Shown here piece after piece: positions 8,054-16,435 of a stretch of DNA of 64,000 nucleotides (position 1 is the first letter of the stretch; every line of letters begins with the position of its first letter). Below the pieces are notes generated by a model. It was not told the DNA's origin, did no database searches, and saw nothing but the letters and a program-made list of their open reading frames with translations. The translations under genes and the position numbers were made by a program. Source of the DNA: Cohnella abietis (GTDB lineage: Bacteria; Bacillota; Bacilli; Paenibacillales; Paenibacillaceae). The DNA lies in assembly GCF_004295585.1 (NCBI RefSeq), contig NZ_AP019400.1:6378501-6442500 (forward strand), written 5' to 3'.

Positions 8054-8945
8054 AAGTTAGAATCTTCTCTGTAGTTGTTCTGAGAGTTTGCAAAAACACA
8101 TCCATTGTTCGAGTTCTTAAATCTCCATGACGCAAAAGAATATGAAAGCTGCGCCTGAATGGAAGCCCTTCTATATCTAACACCTTTAAGGAGCCGATCT
8201 CGACTTCTTTGCGAAGCGCCCAGCGTGATTGCAAAGTAACGCCGAGCCCGGCTTCTACTGTTTCTTTGATCGATTGTGTGCTCCCCATCTCCATAAGGCG
8301 CGAAGGCTTTACAGAGAGTGTATCGAACATTTTATCTGCCGCCGCCCTCGTTCCAGACCCCTGCTCCCTAACTAGCCAAGTTTGAGCTTCAAGCTGCTGG
8401 CGCGTAATAGTAGATTGATTAGCCAAAGGATGCTCGGCACCCGCTGCCACGTACATCTCGTCCTCCGCTAGCTTTTCCAAGCTTAGTCCCGTTCCGATCT
8501 CTTCTCCTTCGACTACACCTACATCCAGCAATCGGTTGCGAACCTGATCTGCAATATCAGCTGTGTTCCCAATCGTTACAGAGGGCCGGATATCAGGAAA
8601 ATCCATACTCAAGCGAGCCAATGTCGAGGGAAGAACGTACTCTCCGAATGTGTAGCTAGCTCCAATGGACAGTGGCCCTCCAGTATAATGCATTAGCTCC
8701 TCTACCATTTCCTCCATCCTACGATATAAGCCGCCAATCTCCCTCGCATGATGAAGCACGATTTCCCCCGCCTTAGTCAGGGTGACGGACTTATTATTAC
8801 GCTCTAGCAGCCTTACTTTAAGCTTTTCTTCTAACGCACGAATATGCTGGCTGACTGCAGGCTGTGTCATATGCAGCCGCTCCGACGCACGAGAGAAATT
8901 CCGCGTTTCAACTACCTCTAGAAAAACGAGCAAGGATTGATCCAC
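8022..8945 (-). CDS. LysR family transcriptional regulator (307 aa)
   Basis: The N-terminal LysR helix-turn-helix is clear (N-F-S-R-A-S-E-R-L-H-M-T-Q-P-A-V-S-Q-H-I-R-A-L-E). It is followed by the two-lobed effector domain beginning about residue 90 (G-A-S-Y-T-F-G-E-Y-V-L-P). It is divergent from the YeiH-type transporter at 9072, an arrangement like yeiE/yeiH of enterobacteria and CysL-like regulators of Bacillus. The likely role is activation of that transporter in response to a sulphur metabolite; the ligand is inferred from family context only. Confidence 0.94.
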   Translation of the reverse strand: MDQSLLVFLEVVETRNFSRASERLHMTQPAVSQHIRALEEKLKVRLLERNNKSVTLTKAGEIVLHHAREIGGLYRRMEEMVEELMHYTGGPLSIGASYTFGEYVLPSTLARLSMDFPDIRPSVTIGNTADIADQVRNRLLDVGVVEGEEIGTGLSLEKLAEDEMYVAAGAEHPLANQSTITRQQLEAQTWLVREQGSGTRAAADKMFDTLSVKPSRLMEMGSTQSIKETVEAGLGVTLQSRWALRKEVEIGSLKVLDIEGLPFRRSFHILLRHGDLRTRTMDVFLQTLRTTTEKILTFNSRFPERFS

Positions 8946-9071
8946 TCATCATCCACCGTTCATTAGTATTAACTTATCATAAATATAATAATAATTGATT
9001 TTTCTTATCGTTAAAAGAGGCGTATGTTAAAGCTACCAAAAGCGATCAATGCAACGGAGGTATCAGACATC
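8946..9071. promoter_or_regulatory. Shared LysR/YeiH control region
   Basis: The 126-base gap between the divergent genes is very AT-rich and contains repeated ATTAT/ATAAT words around 8980-9000. This is the expected place for a LysR-type box and both promoters, but I cannot single out one T-N11-A site with confidence. Confidence 0.4.
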
Positions 9072-10133
9072 ATGCACGCCAAAATAACTCCCACAATGAT
9101 AAGACCACCATTTCCTTTCCTATCCGCAAAAGTAAACGGCATTCTTTTCACTTTACTACTCGCGCTTATTGGCTGGGGATTATCCTTGCTTCCTGGTCTA
9201 GCAAGGCTGGGCCCACTCGCGCTTACATTGCTGCTCGCCGCAGCTTATAGGCACCGATTCGGTTATCCTCTTGCACTGAGTAGCGGTTTCCATTACTCCT
9301 CTAGCACACTTCTCCGTTTCGCGATCGTTCTTTTCGGGCTTAAGCTCAATATTAACGATCTCGTGCATCAAGGACTTCCACTTCTCCTAAGAAGCTGCGG
9401 AACAGTGGCCTTTTCTCTTATCGTTGTACTTGCGCTTGGACGCCTACTAGGAGCAGATAGCAAACTAACGTTACTACTCGCTGTAGGGACGGCGATTTGC
9501 GGTGCTGCAGCCATTGCCGCTGTATCGCCTTTACTCAAATCAAAAGATGAGGATACCGCTATCAGCGTTGGGCTAATCGCCCTTATTGGAACGTTGTTCG
9601 CTGCAGCATATACCCTTATCCAGCCTTGGCTGCCTATTGATGAAGCGACATACGGTATCTGGTCAGGACTTACCTTACACGAAATTGCCCATGTCGCAAT
9701 GGCCGCAGCCCCTGCGGGACAGGACGCTCTCTCTGATGGGCTGATCGCCAAGCTATGCAGGGTTATCTTACTTGTCCCAGTCTGCCTAGGCATATTAAGC
9801 ATGCAGAAGCTTCGGACTCAATCTAAACCTAAACCAGCGCATCCAAAAACGAATGACACAGGGAACGCAGCGACATTCCCCTTTCCTTGGTTCCTACTTG
9901 GCCTTGTGGCTATGAGCCTACTTGGAAGCTATGCCCTTCCAGCTATCTTGCCAGATCCGACCACCTTATTAAATGGGGTATCCATTGTAACCACACTACT
10001 GTTAGGCATGGCTATGGCTGGGCTCGGACTAAATGTAAGCCTACGAGATTTCCGCAATCGCTCATTGCGACCGTTGGCGGCCATGTTTATCACGTCTGTA
10101 CTGCTAACAGTGCTGACGTATATTTCTTTATGA
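9072..10133 (+). CDS. YeiH/YadS-type putative sulfate exporter family protein (353 aa)
   Basis: A polytopic membrane protein with about ten helices and the family signatures L-R-F-A-I-V-L-F-G-L-K-L and A-V-G-T-A-I-C-G-A-A-A-I-A-A, followed by the K-D-E-D-T-A-I-S loop and the helix pair near L-H-E-I-A-H-V. These match Pfam Cons_hypoth698 (YeiH), annotated as putative sulfate exporters. ATG 9072 has a GGAGG upstream; the ATG at 9024 has a poorly spaced site. Divergence from a LysR regulator supports a role in sulphur or anion export. The substrate has not been shown for most of the family. Confidence 0.92.
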   Translation: MHAKITPTMIRPPFPFLSAKVNGILFTLLLALIGWGLSLLPGLARLGPLALTLLLAAAYRHRFGYPLALSSGFHYSSSTLLRFAIVLFGLKLNINDLVHQGLPLLLRSCGTVAFSLIVVLALGRLLGADSKLTLLLAVGTAICGAAAIAAVSPLLKSKDEDTAISVGLIALIGTLFAAAYTLIQPWLPIDEATYGIWSGLTLHEIAHVAMAAAPAGQDALSDGLIAKLCRVILLVPVCLGILSMQKLRTQSKPKPAHPKTNDTGNAATFPFPWFLLGLVAMSLLGSYALPAILPDPTTLLNGVSIVTTLLLGMAMAGLGLNVSLRDFRNRSLRPLAAMFITSVLLTVLTYISL

Positions 10134-10172
10134 ACAAAATGCCGTGACCAACCCCATACAATAAAATGACTT

Positions 10173-10212
10173 AAGGAGGCCACCGACGGGTTTACCGACG
10201 GGCGCCTCCTTT
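10173..10212. terminator. Convergent terminator
   Basis: Arms AAGGAGGC and GCCTCCTT enclose an inner repeat (ACCGACGGG twice). The right arm is followed by TTTTCC. It serves the YeiH gene and possibly the transglutaminase operon ending at 10262. Confidence 0.75.
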
Positions 10213-10261
10213 TCCTTAAGATTATCCGCTTTTTCAGTCTCAGACCATTCCCCAGACTTGC

Positions 10262-11128
10262 CTATCCCGTCTCAGCCAATCGAACATCGACAGTAACCTG
10301 AAGCGTCTGTCCCGAGGCACCTCTGTAGATCCCTTTTACAGGAACGATATCATTATAATCACGTCCATGACCCAGCTTAACATAGCGCCAGTCAATCAAG
10401 TTATTGTTTGTTGGATCAATTCCTTGCCAGCCTACTCCAGGTATATATACCTCTACCCACGCATGCGAGGCCTGCTCGAAATCTGCATTTCTACCCTGCA
10501 AATCCCCAACGAAATGATATCCACTCACATACCTTGAAGGTACGCCTCGCATCCTACATATCGATAACAGCAAATGCGCAAAATCCTGACAAACTCCTGC
10601 CCCAATGCCAATTAGCTCATCGGCTGTCGTATGCACGCCCGTTGAATGTGGTTTATATTCGAAATCTCCATAAATTGCGCTAGCCGCATGACGGATAAAT
10701 TCGAAAACTCCATCCTGCTCTCCACGAATGCTAGAAGCATATGCCTCTACCGTTGGATTAAATGATGCATACATGGTTGGCAGCAGGTATTCTGCATTTC
10801 CGTCAATAAAATCCTCGCTCCGCAGCCGATTCCAGGATTCCTCCGGCCCCCACGCAGCCGTCCACAACACATCTCTATCCCGCGTAACAACGGTAGAGTG
10901 TGAAGTAATAGTAAGCTCTCGATGCGGCGCGTTAGCGGTAAAGGAGTGTACCCTATTGCCGAAATAATCCTCATAGGACAGCAATTGTACATTCGGTTCA
11001 ATGATAAGTTGATGCTGATAACAAGCCTGCCGTTCATCCGTGCGTGGCGTTAGTCGAATTTCATTGACACTGTCGGTCACCGATGAGTCGTATCGGTATT
11101 TGGTCACATGACATAAGTCCAATCTCAA
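10262..11128 (-). CDS. Transglutaminase-like cysteine protease/amidase (288 aa)
   Basis: The N-terminal beta domain of bacterial transglutaminase-like proteins (residues 1-85) precedes a papain-fold core with the triad C180 (G-A-G-V-C-Q-D-F-A-H), H222 (S-H-A-W-V-E) and D238 (G-I-D-P-T-N). There is no signal peptide. It is the last gene of an operon with alpha-E and circularly permuted ATP-grasp proteins, overlapping the alpha-E gene by four bases. This trio has been proposed from comparative genomics to build or trim a peptide modification; no substrate is known. Confidence 0.95.
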   Translation of the reverse strand: MRLDLCHVTKYRYDSSVTDSVNEIRLTPRTDERQACYQHQLIIEPNVQLLSYEDYFGNRVHSFTANAPHRELTITSHSTVVTRDRDVLWTAAWGPEESWNRLRSEDFIDGNAEYLLPTMYASFNPTVEAYASSIRGEQDGVFEFIRHAASAIYGDFEYKPHSTGVHTTADELIGIGAGVCQDFAHLLLSICRMRGVPSRYVSGYHFVGDLQGRNADFEQASHAWVEVYIPGVGWQGIDPTNNNLIDWRYVKLGHGRDYNDIVPVKGIYRGASGQTLQVTVDVRLAETG

Positions 11129-12078
11129 GCGATAACCTCCTGTCCAGGGGAAAAAAAGGTGCTGGCAACCGCTTCTCCAAGCTGCCGATTCGTCTTAAGT
11201 AGCTGCTGAAGGACAGTATTCAATGATTCCAACGTAATCTCATTACGATCAAGGAATCCGAGCTCTGAGCGAGCTTTCCCTGCAAGTCTAATCATCCTCT
11301 CGAGAGTAGACCCCGAATGATCAGATAGACCCCTCATCGCCTTAAGGTGCTGCTCGAAGGTCGCAAGCGCGAAATGCACCGAACGCGGGAAGGTTTCCTG
11401 CAGCAACAGAAACCGCGACACCTCTTCCAAAGAGATATCTTCTACATCTAGACGCCGATACGCCTCATAGCCACCAACCGATTTCAACAGCGCCATTGTG
11501 TAGGCATAAGACACCTTACGTTTCTCAGGCGTAATGTTACTAACCGACTGAAGCAGCCTGACAACATTCTCAGAGCGCTCCAGATATCTGCCGCTCTCAA
11601 GCATCTGCCACGACTCATCCCTTAACGCAATAGAAACAGCTGTCCCTTGAAAGGCAGCAAGCCCTTCCTTCACCCTCTGAAAAAAGCTATGAGGCGATTG
11701 CAATGTTACTTCCTCTAACTGGACTCCTTTAAGCCACAAGTAAAAGCCGTTCAGAAGATTCCAAAGCTCCGAGGGAAGCTGCTCGCGAATTTTCTTCAAA
11801 TTATCACGAGCTTGGGTCACACAAGACAGAATAGAATTATTTTGAGTTACATCTAAGATAAGGAAATAAAGCACATCTTGCTCCCGATAAGCTTCATAAC
11901 GCTCTTCATATAGCCCGCAATCTCCAATTGCATTGGCAATCCGTTTCCATACTGCCTCCGCCTCTCCGCTACCTTCCTCGCGCAAGTGATAATACACATC
12001 CAGCAGCCGGGCATGATTCTCCGCACGCTCTGTGTATCTCCCGATCCAGAACAAACATTCCGCTATCCGATCCAGCAT
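11125..12078 (-). CDS. Alpha-E domain-containing protein (317 aa)
   Basis: A helical protein that opens M-L-D-R-I-A-E-C-L-F-W-I-G-R-Y-T-E-R-A-E-N-H-A-R, the signature of the alpha-E family, with conserved Arg/Glu positions repeated later (S-G-R-Y-L-E-R-S-E-N-V-V-R). It lies between the ATP-grasp and transglutaminase genes, as in many bacteria. The family is thought to assist the linked ATP-grasp ligase; no direct biochemistry is known to me. The overlap with the downstream gene indicates coupled translation. Confidence 0.95.
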   Translation of the reverse strand: MLDRIAECLFWIGRYTERAENHARLLDVYYHLREEGSGEAEAVWKRIANAIGDCGLYEERYEAYREQDVLYFLILDVTQNNSILSCVTQARDNLKKIREQLPSELWNLLNGFYLWLKGVQLEEVTLQSPHSFFQRVKEGLAAFQGTAVSIALRDESWQMLESGRYLERSENVVRLLQSVSNITPEKRKVSYAYTMALLKSVGGYEAYRRLDVEDISLEEVSRFLLLQETFPRSVHFALATFEQHLKAMRGLSDHSGSTLERMIRLAGKARSELGFLDRNEITLESLNTVLQQLLKTNRQLGEAVASTFFSPGQEVIA

Positions 12079-12133
12079 GGGACTCCACTCCTTATGGACA
12101 CGAATCCAGATTCTCTTCTCTTGCTTACTCGTG

Positions 12134-13588
12134 TTATTCCGCCAACACCCACGTATCCTTTACCCCTCCGCCTTGCGAGGAATTCACAACCAAGGAGCCC
12201 TCCTTCATCGCAACCCTCGTTAGCCCACCTGGCAGAACATGAACATCCCTTCCATCTGCTAGGGCAAACACGCGCAAATCAATATGACGATGTGTCATCC
12301 GACCTTCTAAGTTAATGGGAGATGTCGATAGCTTAATGGTTGGCTGAGCAATGTAATTATCGGGGTTCTCACGGATTTTAACAGCAAACCTCTTGCGTTC
12401 CAATTCCGTGGATGAGGGCCCGACTAGCATCCCATACCCACCAGACAAAGATGTTTCCTTAACAACCATTTCCTCCAACCTAGCCAATACATGCTCCCGT
12501 TCATCCGGTCGACTCATCAAGTAGGTAGGAACATTGTTTAGAATTGGGCGTTCATTCAGATAATACCGAATCATCTCTGGAACAAAAGTGTAGATGGCCT
12601 TGTCATCTGCAACTCCCGTGCCCGGAGCATTGGCGATTGTAATGTTCCCGAAGCGGTAAGCATTCATCAAGCCAGCCACTCCCAGCATAGAATCCGGACG
12701 GAATGCTAGTGGATCAAGATAATCGTCGTCAATTCTGCGGTAAAGCACGTCAACCTGTTTCAAACCCGATAGCTTGCGAATATAGATTTTGTTATCCCTA
12801 CAGACAAGGTCGCGACCTTCTACGAGTTCCATACCCATCTGTTGTGCAAGAAAAGTGTGCTCAAAGTATGCGGAGTTAAAGCTGCCGGGAGTGAGTAGAG
12901 CAATGACCGGCTCCGCTTTGTCGGTTCGAGCTAGATTACGCAAGGAAGAACGAAAATCATGCAGTGCCCGCTCAATACCCTTAACGGGATATGAGAAATA
13001 AAGCTCAGGAAAGTCATGAGTCATAATCGACCTACTCTTAAATACATATGAAAATCCCGATGGCGACCTCAGATTATCTTCAAGCACATAGTAATCGCCC
13101 TTCTCATCACGGATTAAATCAATTCCAGATGCGGTAACATAAGTCCCTCCTGGAACCGCAAGTCGCATCATCTCCGTCCGAAAATATCGATTGCCCATCA
13201 CCATCCGGCGAGGAACAAGCCCATCCTTCAGAATGCATTGCTCGTGATAAATGTCCGCTAAGAAAGCATTCAGTGCTCTTACCCGTTGCCTTGTTCCTCG
13301 CTCAATCATCTCCCATTCCTCCGCTGGAATGATACGGGGGATAAGATCGAAGGGGATAGTACGCTCTTGTGAATTCGGTTGATCCTCACCCGATAAGGTA
13401 AAGGTAATCCCCTCCTCCAGCAGTCTGCCGTTCATCTGTGCCTGTCTGGTCACTCGTTCCTCTAAGGACATACGAGAAAGCGTCTGATGAACCTTACCAT
13501 AATGCGCACGAACCTGGGCCCCGTTATACATTTCATTGTAAAAACGGGAAGAAGGCGAAGCAGCCGATACATCGTTCATCATTTCCAT
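12134..13588 (-). CDS. Circularly permuted type 2 ATP-grasp protein (484 aa)
   Basis: A typical CP-ATP-grasp type 2 protein. It has I-P-F-D-L-I-P-R-I-I-P near residue 80, then A-S-G-I-D-L-I-R-D-E-K-G-D-Y-Y-V-L-E-D-N-L-R-S-P-S-G for ATP binding, the V-D-V-L-Y-R-R-I-D-D-D-Y-L-D-P segment, and S-G-G-Y-G-M-L-V-G-P near residue 390. Such enzymes are predicted amide ligases using ATP. It is the first gene of the three-gene operon. ATG 13588 is preceded by GGGAGAGGGAG. Which molecule it ligates cannot be told from sequence. Confidence 0.95.
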   Translation of the reverse strand: MEMMNDVSAASPSSRFYNEMYNGAQVRAHYGKVHQTLSRMSLEERVTRQAQMNGRLLEEGITFTLSGEDQPNSQERTIPFDLIPRIIPAEEWEMIERGTRQRVRALNAFLADIYHEQCILKDGLVPRRMVMGNRYFRTEMMRLAVPGGTYVTASGIDLIRDEKGDYYVLEDNLRSPSGFSYVFKSRSIMTHDFPELYFSYPVKGIERALHDFRSSLRNLARTDKAEPVIALLTPGSFNSAYFEHTFLAQQMGMELVEGRDLVCRDNKIYIRKLSGLKQVDVLYRRIDDDYLDPLAFRPDSMLGVAGLMNAYRFGNITIANAPGTGVADDKAIYTFVPEMIRYYLNERPILNNVPTYLMSRPDEREHVLARLEEMVVKETSLSGGYGMLVGPSSTELERKRFAVKIRENPDNYIAQPTIKLSTSPINLEGRMTHRHIDLRVFALADGRDVHVLPGGLTRVAMKEGSLVVNSSQGGGVKDTWVLAE

Positions 13589-13756
13589 GTAGAACGGCTC
13601 CCTCTCCCTTAATGGGTTTTATTGTAATCATATTCTTCTCTTATCCTTATGTCAACAAATGTAACATAAATTTCTACTATTTTTTATTTAAATTACATAT
13701 ATATAACATTATGAGTAATATAAATGTTATGTAAACAAATACGTTTAATAATTAGC

Positions 13757-13945
13757 TTGAAGCCTTGTATTGTGTTAGAATATAGAAGCATTTCAGTACT
13801 GTCATTTTTAGAGAGGGTGGTTGTCACCCATGATAGCGAAACCTAAGCAACCCACCATATGGACGATAAAAGGCTTTCAACCCCAAGGTTGAAAGCCTTT
13901 CTTGTTTCTTGCACCGGGTAAACTTTCTTTGAAGGAGCAATCTTT
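13757..13945 (+). promoter_or_regulatory. Structured leader with terminator upstream of the CDF transporter
   Basis: A promoter-like TTGAAG (13757-13762) and TATAGA (13781-13786), 18 bases apart, precede a leader of about 150 bases. The leader can form a short hairpin GGGTG/CACCC (13815-13819, 13825-13829). Alternatively it can pair GGTGGTTG (13816-13823) with CAACCCACC (13848-13856) through a bulged C; the two pairings exclude each other. A strong hairpin follows at 13868-13900. This layout suggests riboswitch-like attenuation, but I do not recognise a known class. The rest of 13589-13756 is AT-rich with no gene. Confidence 0.5.
13868..13910 (+). terminator. Intrinsic terminator in the CDF leader
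   Basis: Arms AAAGGCTTTCAACC and GGTTGAAAGCCTTT are perfect, with a five-base loop, and are followed by CTTGTTTCTT. It sits 45 bases before the transporter start, where an attenuator would be expected. Confidence 0.8.
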
Positions 13946-14851
13946 GTGGCGGATAGGCATCATTCAGGATTATTAGCAATTTGGATCAGTCTTTTTAGCA
14001 ATATCATTTTAACAATCTTAAAGCTCGTTGCGGGTATAATGCTTGGGAGTCCAGTACTCCTCGCAGACGGTGTTCATAACGCCGGCGACATTATCGCTAC
14101 CGTCGCAGCTTTAACCTCATCTATGGTGTCGAAGAAGCCTGCTGATGACGATCATCCTTACGGACACGGCAAAGCAGAGGTTGTGGCCTCAGCATTCGTC
14201 GCCATCATCCTTGCACTCGCCGCCTTATGGATCGGCTACCAATCGATTAGTGCATTATTTAAGCCTCCCGGAGAGGAAAACTGGCTGTCATTAGGGGCAG
14301 CGGTTATTTCCCTCGTCTGGAAGCAAGCACTTTACATTTATACTATTAGAGTCGGAAAAGCCACTAAGAGTAAAAGCGTTCTAGCTACAGCCTATGACCA
14401 TTTAGCAGATGTTTACGCATCGTTAGCAGCGGTCATCGGTATCGGGCTTGGCTTGCTGGGAGATCGATTACATTGGGAATGGGCAGCTTATGGAGATCCG
14501 ATCGCAGGTATAATTGTATCCTTACTCGTCCTCAAGCTAGCTTACGAGATAGGTAAAGATTCCGTCGACATTCTTATGGAGCGTAATGTCGCCCCTGAGA
14601 AGCTTGCTTATTATGAATCCTTAATCCGCTCCGAGGCAAACGTAAAGAGAATAGACCGAGTGAGAGCTCGCGAGCATGGACATTACATCATCGTAGATAT
14701 CCGGGTGGGCATACCCTACGACTATTCAATCCAGCAGGGCCATGACATTAGCAGGCAGCTCAAAAAGCTAATTATGGATTATGATCCTGACGTTATTGAG
14801 GTCATGATTCACCTCAATCCATGGGACCCAAGCGAACTGGCAAAGCATTAA
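13946..14851 (+). CDS. Cation diffusion facilitator family transporter (301 aa)
   Basis: Six membrane helices followed by a cytoplasmic C-terminal domain, as in CDF proteins. Metal-site motifs are seen: L-L-A-D-G-V-H-N-A-G-D (helix 2), then H-P-Y-G-H-G-K-A-E, and A-Y-D-H-L-A-D-V-Y in helix 5. These D/H sets indicate a Zn/Mn/Fe-type efflux protein driven by protons; the metal is not decided by these residues alone. The start is GTG with AAGGAG eight bases upstream. The structured leader with a terminator suggests regulation by attenuation. Confidence 0.93.
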   Translation: MADRHHSGLLAIWISLFSNIILTILKLVAGIMLGSPVLLADGVHNAGDIIATVAALTSSMVSKKPADDDHPYGHGKAEVVASAFVAIILALAALWIGYQSISALFKPPGEENWLSLGAAVISLVWKQALYIYTIRVGKATKSKSVLATAYDHLADVYASLAAVIGIGLGLLGDRLHWEWAAYGDPIAGIIVSLLVLKLAYEIGKDSVDILMERNVAPEKLAYYESLIRSEANVKRIDRVRAREHGHYIIVDIRVGIPYDYSIQQGHDISRQLKKLIMDYDPDVIEVMIHLNPWDPSELAKH

Positions 14852-14988
14852 GCTTTCGTTTTTGATAAGTGCATTCTTCTGGTAAGTCCCCTCCATATCA
14901 AGTTATTGGGCTGTCCCGTTAGCAGTTCTCTTACGATATTCTTCCAGATAGCTTTGGCCATTTGGCTCGATGAGTGGACTCGCCGGTT

Positions 14989-15330
14989 TATTGGCGCGTT
15001 TTGGGACAGAGTTAGGCGGAGATGCGGACTAATTTCCCTTATTGGCACGTTTTGGGACAGAGTTAGGCGGAGATGCGGACTAATTTTCCTTATTGGCGCA
15101 TTATGGGGCTGAGTTAGGCGAAGACGCAGACTAATTTTCAGTATTGGCGCGTTATGGGGCTGAGTTAGGCGGAGACGCAGACTAATTTTCAGTATTGGCG
15201 CGTTTTGGGGCTGAGTTAGGCGGAGACGCAGACTAATTTTCAGTATTGGCTCGTTATGGGGCTGAGTTAGGCGGAGACGCAGACTAATTTTCAGTATTGG
15301 CGCGTTATGGGGCTGAGTTAGGCGGAGATA
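14989..15330. repeat. 51-bp tandem repeat, about 6.7 copies
   Basis: Units start at 14989, 15040, 15091, 15142, 15193, 15244 and 15295 (the last is partial). Each begins TATTGGCGCGTT, runs through GAGTTAGGCGGAGA and ends near GACTAATTTTC. The first two units share GGGACAG where the others have GGGGCTG, so the array grew in steps. The period is 17 codons, so a repetitive reading frame exists on the plus strand, but there is no ribosome binding site and it is not taken as a gene. The remainder of 14852-15383 holds no recognisable gene. Confidence 0.95.
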
Positions 15331-15383
15331 TATTAATTACGAGCCACCGGCCCACAGCGGGGCAGGTGGCTTGCCCAGCGCAC

Positions 15384-15429
15384 AAAAGGCTATCCCTCCG
15401 TCATCAACTGACGTTGGGATAGCCTTTTT
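15384..15429. terminator. Quinol oxidase operon terminator (bidirectional)
   Basis: Arms AAAAGGCTATCCC and GGGATAGCCTTTTT surround an inner TCA..TGA loop. T-runs on both strands let it end the oxidase operon (stop 15454). Confidence 0.9.
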
Positions 15430-15453
15430 CGAGCGCTACGCTTCTCACTTAAA

Positions 15454-15798
15454 TTAAGCCACTTTATTGTAAGTCATAATCCAAATCGACCCGGCAACGA
15501 TAGTTAGCACAATGATCAAACCAAGGAGGAGCACCATAAGATTATATCTAGGCTTCCCTTCCTCCTTCAGATGCATGAAGTAGAACAATTGCACCACGAA
15601 CTGTAACACTGCCGAAGCAAGCAGCAACACAGTAGCCGCCTTGCCTTCCAGCAAATCGTTCATAACGACGATGAGCGGAATAGCCGTCAGTACAAGCGAC
15701 ATAACGAAACCAATGACATAAGACTTTAGAGAGCCATGTGATTCATGATGCTCATGCTCACCGTGGGAGTCATGTGTATCAACAGAATGCTGCGCCAT
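15454..15798 (-). CDS. qoxD: Quinol oxidase subunit IV
   Basis: A 114-residue protein with three membrane helices and the family pattern Y-V-I-G-F, then L-Q-F-V-V-Q-L-F-Y-F-M-H-L, as in CyoD/QoxD/CtaF. Subunit IV helps assembly of the Cu-B site. The N-terminal 25 residues contain nine His among Asp/Glu/Ser (H-D-S-H-G-E-H-E-H-H-E-S-H). It is last in the four-gene oxidase operon, with a single base between it and subunit III. Confidence 0.93.
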   Translation of the reverse strand: MAQHSVDTHDSHGEHEHHESHGSLKSYVIGFVMSLVLTAIPLIVVMNDLLEGKAATVLLLASAVLQFVVQLFYFMHLKEEGKPRYNLMVLLLGLIIVLTIVAGSIWIMTYNKVA

Positions 15799-15799
15799 C

Positions 15800-16435
15800 T
15801 TACATCACCCCCATCATGTACACGATCGTAAAGACGAATATCCATATAACATCGAGAAAATGCCAGTAGAGGCTAATAATATTTACTTTGCGACGCGTAA
15901 CAGAATTGATGCCGTGCTGCTTCAGCTGAATCATGATTGCAATCATCCATACGAGACCGATAGTGACATGAAGTCCGTGAGTCCCGACTAATACATAGAA
16001 CGCAGACCACTGAGCACTCGTAGAGATAGAAGCACCCTCGTGAACCAATGTCATGAATTCAGTTACCTCAAGAGCAATAAACGAAGCTCCCAGCAATACG
16101 GTAACCAATAACCATCTAATAAGTCCTTTGCGGTCCCCACGATTCATTGACAGGACTGCCAAACCACTCGTAAAGCTACTTGTCAGCAAAATAAACGTCT
16201 CTGCGATGACTCCCGGCATTTCGAACAGTTCAGCTGGTGTCGGACCGCCAGCCGTATTGCCGTTTAACACGACATAAGTCGCGAACAACGTACCGAATAA
16301 TATACAGTCAGTGATCAAGAATATCCAGAAGCCCATCATACGCAGCGATTCGAGATCGTGATGTCCTTCTTTTCCATGGCCATGATCATGCTCTTGTGAA
16401 GGCTTAGCAATGATATGATTTCCTGATTGCGCCAT
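15800..16435 (-). CDS. qoxC: Quinol oxidase subunit III
   Basis: This 211-residue, five-helix protein carries the subunit III signatures F-L-I-T-D-C-I-L-F, L-G-A-S-F-I-A-L-E, V-G-T-H-G-L-H-V-T-I-G-L and Y-W-H-F-L-D-V-I-W-I-F. The N-terminus has a His-rich stretch (E-H-D-H-G-H-G-K-E-G-H-H). It overlaps the subunit I stop by one base, so translation is probably coupled. It stabilises the oxidase core in the membrane. Confidence 0.95.
   Translation of the reverse strand: MAQSGNHIIAKPSQEHDHGHGKEGHHDLESLRMMGFWIFLITDCILFGTLFATYVVLNGNTAGGPTPAELFEMPGVIAETFILLTSSFTSGLAVLSMNRGDRKGLIRWLLVTVLLGASFIALEVTEFMTLVHEGASISTSAQWSAFYVLVGTHGLHVTIGLVWMIAIMIQLKQHGINSVTRRKVNIISLYWHFLDVIWIFVFTIVYMMGVM

Noticed and set aside
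13790..13870. Known riboswitch class (NiCo, Mn, fluoride, Mg) before the CDF gene
   Set aside because: The conserved sequence words that I remember for these classes are not present, so the leader is reported as unassigned.
14906..15112. 68-codon repetitive ORF over the 51-bp repeats
   Set aside because: No ribosome binding site; the frame is open only because the repeat unit is a multiple of three.
14989..15330. CRISPR-like array
   Set aside because: The units are contiguous with no unique spacers, and no cas genes are present.
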